Shown here: one piece after another, positions 59,090-64,000 of the stretch
How the letters are laid out: each line of letters starts with the position of its first letter
How positions within the stretch are numbered: position 1 is the stretch's first letter
Assembly: GCF_947179165.1 (NCBI RefSeq)
Contig: NC_077247.1
Span: 11,111,501-11,175,500 of the forward strand
Length of the DNA: 64,000 bases
Direction of reading: 5' to 3'
From: Solanum dulcamara
Taxonomy: Eukaryota > Streptophyta > Magnoliopsida > Solanales > Solanaceae
Notes under the pieces: model-generated
The model's database searches: none
Seen by the model: the letters and a program-made list of their open reading frames with translations, nothing else
Told to the model about the DNA's origin: nothing
Made by a program: the position numbers and the translations under genes

Positions 59090-60033
59090 TTTTCCATAGG
59101 ATTATAACTTATAAATACGTTTATAGAACTTCATTAAAACAATCATAAAAGAGTACCGAGATAATTAACTTAGAAAAACCAATATACAGATTGAGAAAAC
59201 ACTACAAACTATAAAGTCCTATCTTCTAAAAATAGCTCCAAATACAGCTAATAGAAGGGGAAAATAATTGTCATGTGTAGAGATCACATTTCTAGGCATG
59301 GGGGCAAACTTTAACCGTAGAAATCATTAAAAACTCACCTTAATAACCCAAGAACACCATGGAACCTTATCTTTAGCTTGCTTACTGTTTTGAGACAAAA
59401 ATAAAATGTTTTGATGGCTTAAAAAGTTCAAATGCCGACTTAACCAAATTGTTGACCCGACCTGATTCATGACTCGATTTCAGCCCGAATAGTACGCGGT
59501 AAAATAGTCATAACTTTTTATACTCCAATATTGGATTAATGTACTATTTCTTTGGTTGCAAATTAGACTCGTAGAACTTAAATGTTGTAGTGTGGACCCC
59601 ATAATTCTTTATATATTGGGAGAAATGATCTTAGACCTTTGACCTAAAGTTTAAAAATAATTATAAGAGAAGCTTACGATAACTTTTGCCGACCTTTATT
59701 TTCCAACCAGCTTGACTCCAAATATTAAAATATTACCATTGTGCTATTATAATACATCATAACACATTATTCTTAGCATATTAGATACTCTTGGCCTTAT
59801 CTTCAAGGTAAAAGTTGTCTTAAATCTTTTGAATGGGCGGGGTGCTACTAGAGCCATTTTTTTTAACCACGAACCTTGGTCTAAGGGATTCCTTTGACCT
59901 AAAACTTTAGTTTCTTGATATTACCACACATTTGTAGTATCATTCTCCTAATGTACTATACCAATTAATATACACCTTATATGACCACGCCACGCTATGT
60001 ATATTATGCAAGAAAAAAACATGGGGTTTTACA
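58334..60033 (-). mobile_element. Solo LTR 'H', 1.7 kb
   Basis: The + view starts TATCACACCCC and ends GGGGTTTTACA, so the - strand runs TGTAAAACCCC to TGTGATA. Flanks GCTAT (58329-58333) and ACTAT (60034-60038) are a 4/5 TSD. The gag reading continues on the far side. It contains an (AT)n tract at 59050-59086. It is a different family from the other LTRs in the window. Confidence 0.82.
59050..59086. repeat. (AT)n microsatellite
   Basis: About 18 AT dinucleotides in a row inside solo LTR H. Confidence 0.95.
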
Positions 60034-60038
60034 ACTAT

Positions 60039-60560
60039 ACTTTTGAGATGTCAGCCATGCAAAGAAGAAAAGAAGAGGAGCATGAGTAAGATATGGCTCA
60101 CATCACAACCCATGTGGATTTACTAACTAAGCACTTGCTATACATAGGTGCTGAGAAGGTAAATACAGTTGGGGGCACTAACATATATGATGAGCTAGAG
60201 ATAAATTTTGATGAGGAAGCTAAGTATTTGAACAACCAAGGGGGTTTCTGGAATTACAATTCTGGAAATCAAGGTTGGAACTTTCAAAAGGATGGCTATG
60301 ATGACAAAGCTAGTAACCGCGACCAAGGAAACTGTCAAGGTAAAGATACCTTCAAGAATGACCGCAACGGTGTATATGTGCCCCTTAGGAACAGAGATCG
60401 AGAAGCAACTGGTTTTGGAAACTCAAAGCTAGAAGATATGCTGGCGCAGGTCTTGAAAAAGTTAGAGTCAATGGATGCAGGTGTCAAAGACTTTAAGGAA
60501 GATATGTCCAACATGGTTCAACTGGTAGATTCACACTCCACTGCTGTCAAATAGTTAGAG
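60039..60560 (+). pseudogene. Gag of Athila copy 2, part 2 (C-terminal region)
   Basis: A 153-codon open stretch (60093-60554) carries AEKVNTVGGTNIYDELE, NNQGGFWNYNSGNQGWN (the Asn/Gly-rich region typical of Athila gag C-termini), VPLRNRDRE and a coiled-coil-like EDMLAQVLKKLESMD / SNMVQLVDSHSTAVK end. It is the best-preserved piece of copy 2. The apparent Met at 60093 is internal. Confidence 0.83.
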
Positions 60561-61129
60561 CACTAAATGGGGTAGTGATTTGCGATATTTATTCAAAGGA
60601 AGAACATCATACTTCCTAGTGACACTGCACAAAACCTAAAGAAAGATGGCCAATGACAACCAGAAGTGGTAAGATGATCTAGGGACCATCACCTATAGGT
60701 ATTGAGTAAGATAATGATGTTGCATTCGATGTCGATGAGCAAGAAAAGAGTGGTCACATAAGGCAATGTTAGTTGATGATGATTATGAGGTTGAGGTGAT
60801 TATAGTAGAACCACAGATAAAAAAAGGAAAACGGTAAAAAGCTAGTTGAATCATAGGTAAGACAACCATTTCCACCTATTCGTAAACCTTCTCCTCCATT
60901 TCCTCACAGGTTGAAATAGGATGGGAAATTCTTGAAATTCATCACCATGCTGAAAGAGCTGTCCATGAATATTCCATTGGTAGAAGCATTGGAGAAAATG
61001 TCGGTTTATGCAAAGTTCATAAAAGACCTAGTTATTAAGAAGAGGAAAGTCACCTTCGAGCTTGCTGATAACCTACACCATTGTAGCACTATTTCTACAA
61101 AGTTGTTGGTTGAAAAGAAAGAGGATCAA
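60561..61129 (+). pseudogene. Gag-protease linker of Athila copy 2
   Basis: Degraded pol N-terminus. A readable segment (60932-61130) has KFITMLKELSMNIPLVEALEKMSVYAKFIKDL-type sequence, cited here only by position, known upstream of protease in Athila elements, followed by HHCSTISTKLLVEKKEDQ. Stops are at 60555, 60840 and elsewhere. Confidence 0.7.
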
Positions 61130-61740
61130 TGAGCATTTACTATCTTATGCACTATTGCTACATTCAATTTTTCCAGGGCTCTATGCAACTTATGAGCAAG
61201 TATCAACTTGATTCCATCTGCAATCTACAGATAGTTGGGCTTGGGAGCCCCCAAATAGACTATAATAAGGTTGTTGATGGCTGATAAATTAGTGAAGAAG
61301 CCTAGAGGGATCCTATGCGATGTGCTGGTGAGAGTTGGTGGGTTCATATTCCTTGTTTATTTTGTCATTTTGGATTGTGATGTGGACTTTAAAGTCCTCA
61401 TAATTCTGGAAAAACCATTTTTAGCCACGGGCAGAGCGTTAGTAGACATGGAGAACGACAAACTCACCTTTAGACTTAATAATGAGAAAGTGAATTAAAT
61501 GTATGTAAAGCCATGAAGCATCCTAAAGACATGACTGTGATGTCCATGATTGACATAATTGAGGAAGAAGTGATTGAGCCATCTATTGAGGAAAGGTTTA
61601 TTGTCGAGACATTGGTTATCGTGATCATGAACTTTGAGGGTGACTGCATAGAGGAGTTTTATAAGAATGTGAATGATTTACAAGGCTTGGTATCACACTA
61701 TTATGCCCCTAAAAAGTTAGATCTTGACATAAAAAATTGA
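61130..61740 (+). pseudogene. Aspartic protease of Athila copy 2
   Basis: AFTILCTIATFNFSRALCN precedes a stop and ASINLIP (about 61137-61220). In this family the active site is D-L-G-A-S; here the Asp is Asn and the Gly codon is a stop, so catalysis is lost. The next part is open: LLMADKLVKKPRGIL, VILDCDVDF and KPFLATGRALVDME (61271-61498), then an acidic linker to 61740. Confidence 0.83.
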
Positions 61741-62825
61741 CCAACTCCTCTTGCCAAACCGTCAATTGAGGAGCTGCTTGTGCTAGAATTGGAAAAACTA
61801 CCATGTCCTTGAGGTATGTATTTCTTGCTGAAAATAACACTTTGCCAGTAATTTTGGCTGTAGATTTGAATGAAGAGAAGGTTCAGGCACTTGTTGAGAT
61901 CATTAAGCAATATAAGAAAGTAATAGGTTGGACCATTGCTTATATCATTGGCATACCACCTGGCATTTGCACTCATAAGATGCAAATAGAGGAGGATTGC
62001 ATTACTAAAATTAAGCATCATTGGAGATTGAACCCACTTATGTAAGAGGTGGTGAAGAAGGAGATCATAAAGTGGATTGATGCAGGTGTGGTGTACCCTA
62101 TCTCTGATAGTAATTGGGTTAGCCCTGTATAGTGTATCCTTAAAAAAGATGGTATGATGGTTGTTGCGAATGAAAAGAATGAGCTAGTTTCACTGCGGTC
62201 AGTCACAGGATGGTGAGTCTGCATGGACTATAGGAAACTTAAAAAATGGACCCTAAAAGAACATTTTCCAATGCAGTTCATAGATCAGATCCTAGACAGG
62301 CAGGCAGGAGGTTGGTACTATTTCCTTGATGGGTACTCTGGTTATAACTAGATCTCTATAGCACTAGAAGATCAAGAGAAAACCACTTTTACATGTCCTT
62401 ATGGTATATTTGCATTCAAGCACATGCCTTTTTGACTATGTAATGCACTAGCCATATTCCAGAGGTGTATGATGTCAATATTCTCAGATATGGTAGAGTA
62501 CACTCTAGAGGTATTCATGGATGACTTTTTTGTGGTAGAAGATACTTTCGATGACTATTTGTTAAATTTTAGCTGTGCATTGAAGAGATGTGAAGAGGTG
62601 AACCCAGTTCTTAACTTGGAAAAAATGTCACTTCATGGTCAAAGAAGATATTGTGCTATGCCATAAGACTTTAGAGAAAGGCTTAGAGGTAGACAAAGAA
62701 AAAGTTGAGGTTATTGAGAAGCTTCCCCCTCCTATCTCCTAATGGGTATCCGCAGTTTCTCTAGGAGATTCATCAAGGACATCTCCAAAATTGCACATTT
62801 ATTATGTAAGTTGTTAGAGTAGGAG
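61741..62825 (+). pseudogene. Reverse transcriptase of Athila copy 2
   Basis: Readable landmarks: KPSIEELLVLELEKLPCP (about 61757), LRYVFLAENNTLPVILA (61806), NPLM then stop (62030), VVKKEIIKWIDAGVVYPISD, CMDYRKL (about 62222), FIDQILDR (about 62280), FLDGYSGYN (about 62325), CPYGIFAFKHMPF (about 62398), FQRCMMSIFSDMVE (62460) and the catalytic FMDDF box (about 62515). At least eight stops interrupt the domain. The thumb (FSRRFIKDISKIAHLL) ends near 62815. Confidence 0.88.
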
Positions 62826-63300
62826 GTGAAGTTCTATTTTAATGAGGCATACATACCTGCATTTGAGTGCTTAAAGTCCAAGTTGATTTCAGCACCAATG
62901 ATTGTTGCTCTTGACTGGTCTACACCATTTGACATTATATGTGATGTAAGTGGTATGTCTTTAGGGGTTGTGCTAGGGAAAAAAGCAACAAGATCTTTCA
63001 CCCCATCTATTATGCAAGCAAAGCACTCAATGCCACCAAGAAGAAGGACTACCTCACTATACAAAAGTTGCTAGCAATTGTGTATGCGTTTGAGAAGTTC
63101 AGAGCGTAACTTTTGGGTACAAAAGTGATAGTGCAAACTGACCATGTGACTTTGAGGTATGTAATGGCAAAGAAAAATGCAAAACCAAGGTTGATCAGAT
63201 GGGTTATCTCGCTACAAGAGTTTGACTTTGAAGTCAAGGACATAAAAAGTTGTGAAAATTAGGTAGCAGATCACTTGTCTAGGATAGAAGCTAGAAACAC
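62826..63300 (+). pseudogene. RNase H of Athila copy 2
   Basis: Open 62826-63071: AFECLKSKLISAPMIVALDW, FDIICDVSGMSLGVVLG, then a frame break. Further on, in another frame, come KKDYLTIQKLLAIVYAFEKF (about 63045), [10 protein letters not shown] (about 63133), [17 protein letters not shown] and VADHLSRIE (about 63270), the family's normal order. Confidence 0.85.
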
Positions 63301-64000
63301 AGATGGGGATGAGCTTGAAATTAATGATTCATTCCCCGATGAGCAGGTATTAGCCATTACTCTTGATTTTATTCCTTGGTATGCTGACTTTACCAATTGT
63401 CTGGTTAGTAACATAATACTCGAGGATCTGACATTCCAGTAGAGGAAAAAGTTCTTACATGATAAGAACAAGTATTTTTGGGATGAGTCATGTTTTTATA
63501 GAATATGTGCTGACAATATGATTAGGAAATGTGTACCAAAAGTTGAGATACTGCATATTCATGAGGCCTATCATTCTTCTCCAGTTGGCGGACATCATAG
63601 TAAAGCCTGAATGACTCAAAAGGTGATTCAATATGGATATTATTGGCCCACTGCTTACAAAGATGCATATGATCTAGCAAAGAGTTTTGAGAAGTGCCAA
63701 AGGCAAGGTGCTATATCAAGGCACCAAGATTTGCCTATGACTTGAATCTTGGAAATTAAGCTTTTTAATGTGTAGGGTATTGATTTCATGGGACTATTCA
63801 AGAGATCATATGGCATGAAATATATCCTAGTTGCAATAGACTAAGCTCTAAATGGGTAGAAGCTATGGCTTTGGCAGATAATGAAAGCATGAGTGTAGCA
63901 GGGTTTCTGAAAAAACACATCTTTTACAGATTTAGAACTCCGAGATCAATTATAAGTGATTATGGGGTCCCATTTCTGTAACAAGATCTTTTGCACTCTA
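63301..64000 (+). pseudogene. Integrase (5' part) of Athila copy 2, cut by the window edge
   Basis: The + strand carries the H2C2 region (HEAYHSSPVGGHH near 63560, KCQRQGAISRH near 63695, with one of the expected cysteines replaced by Phe), then GIDFMGLFKRSYGMKYILVA (about 63778), KWVEAMALADNES (63850), HIFYRFRTPRSIISDYG (about 63918) at the start of the catalytic core. Several stops and shifts are present. The element continues beyond 64000. Confidence 0.85.

Noticed and set aside
61701..62021. 106-codon - strand frame
   Set aside because: Antisense shadow of the Athila RT N-terminal region, which is clearly coding-derived on the + strand.

Overview
The window is plant heterochromatin made almost entirely of nested LTR retrotransposons. 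I found no host protein-coding gene, no rRNA or tRNA gene and no CRISPR. The families (Tekay/Del-type chromoviruses with 3 kb LTRs, an Athila/Tat-type element with an envelope-position ORF, a short-LTR chromovirus-like element) and their decay point to a large repeat-rich genome. The LTR types look like those of Solanaceae (tomato, potato, pepper, tobacco relatives). That lineage is my inference from memory, not a search result.

Layout. The outermost layer is an Athila-like Ty3/gypsy element on the + strand. Its integrase end is at 34400-35090, a spacer full of CTACGG/CCGTAG half-palindromes at 35091-36477, an envelope-position ORF in two pieces (43742-44321 and 55151 to about 55700), then one LTR (about 55700-56000 to 57298). 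After that LTR come a tRNA-Asp-type PBS, gag, protease, RT, RNase H and integrase of a second Athila copy, which runs off the right edge.

Inserted into that layer, left to right: (1) a - strand chromovirus 'E' (LTR 32270-34399, gutted internal region 30601-32269 and 4393-4531); (2) inside E's chromodomain, a - strand Tekay element 'N' spanning 4532-30600; (3) inside N, a two-LTR 8.55 kb element with almost no internal region (4565-13117, TSD CCGGG) and two solo LTRs (16277-19094 and 23621-26904), plus an older 1.37 kb tandem duplication; (4) at the far left, another Tekay-type LTR ending at 4392 that carries a near-identical 1130-bp tandem array; (5) in the Athila spacer, a 7.26 kb - strand element 'F' (36478-43736, TSD CACCC); (6) in the envelope-position ORF, a 10.8 kb + strand Tekay element 'G' (44322-55150); (7) in the second Athila gag, a solo LTR 'H' (58334-60033).

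All coding regions carry stops or frameshifts, so every element here looks non-autonomous today. Insertion order can be read from who interrupts whom, and most insertions keep recognisable 5-bp target duplications. The most interesting non-coding signals are a possible retrovirus-like dimerisation hairpin (GTGCAC loop) shared by three elements just after the PBS, palindromic or CpG-rich blocks just upstream of the LTR TATA boxes, and an Athila-Athila tandem sharing one LTR.
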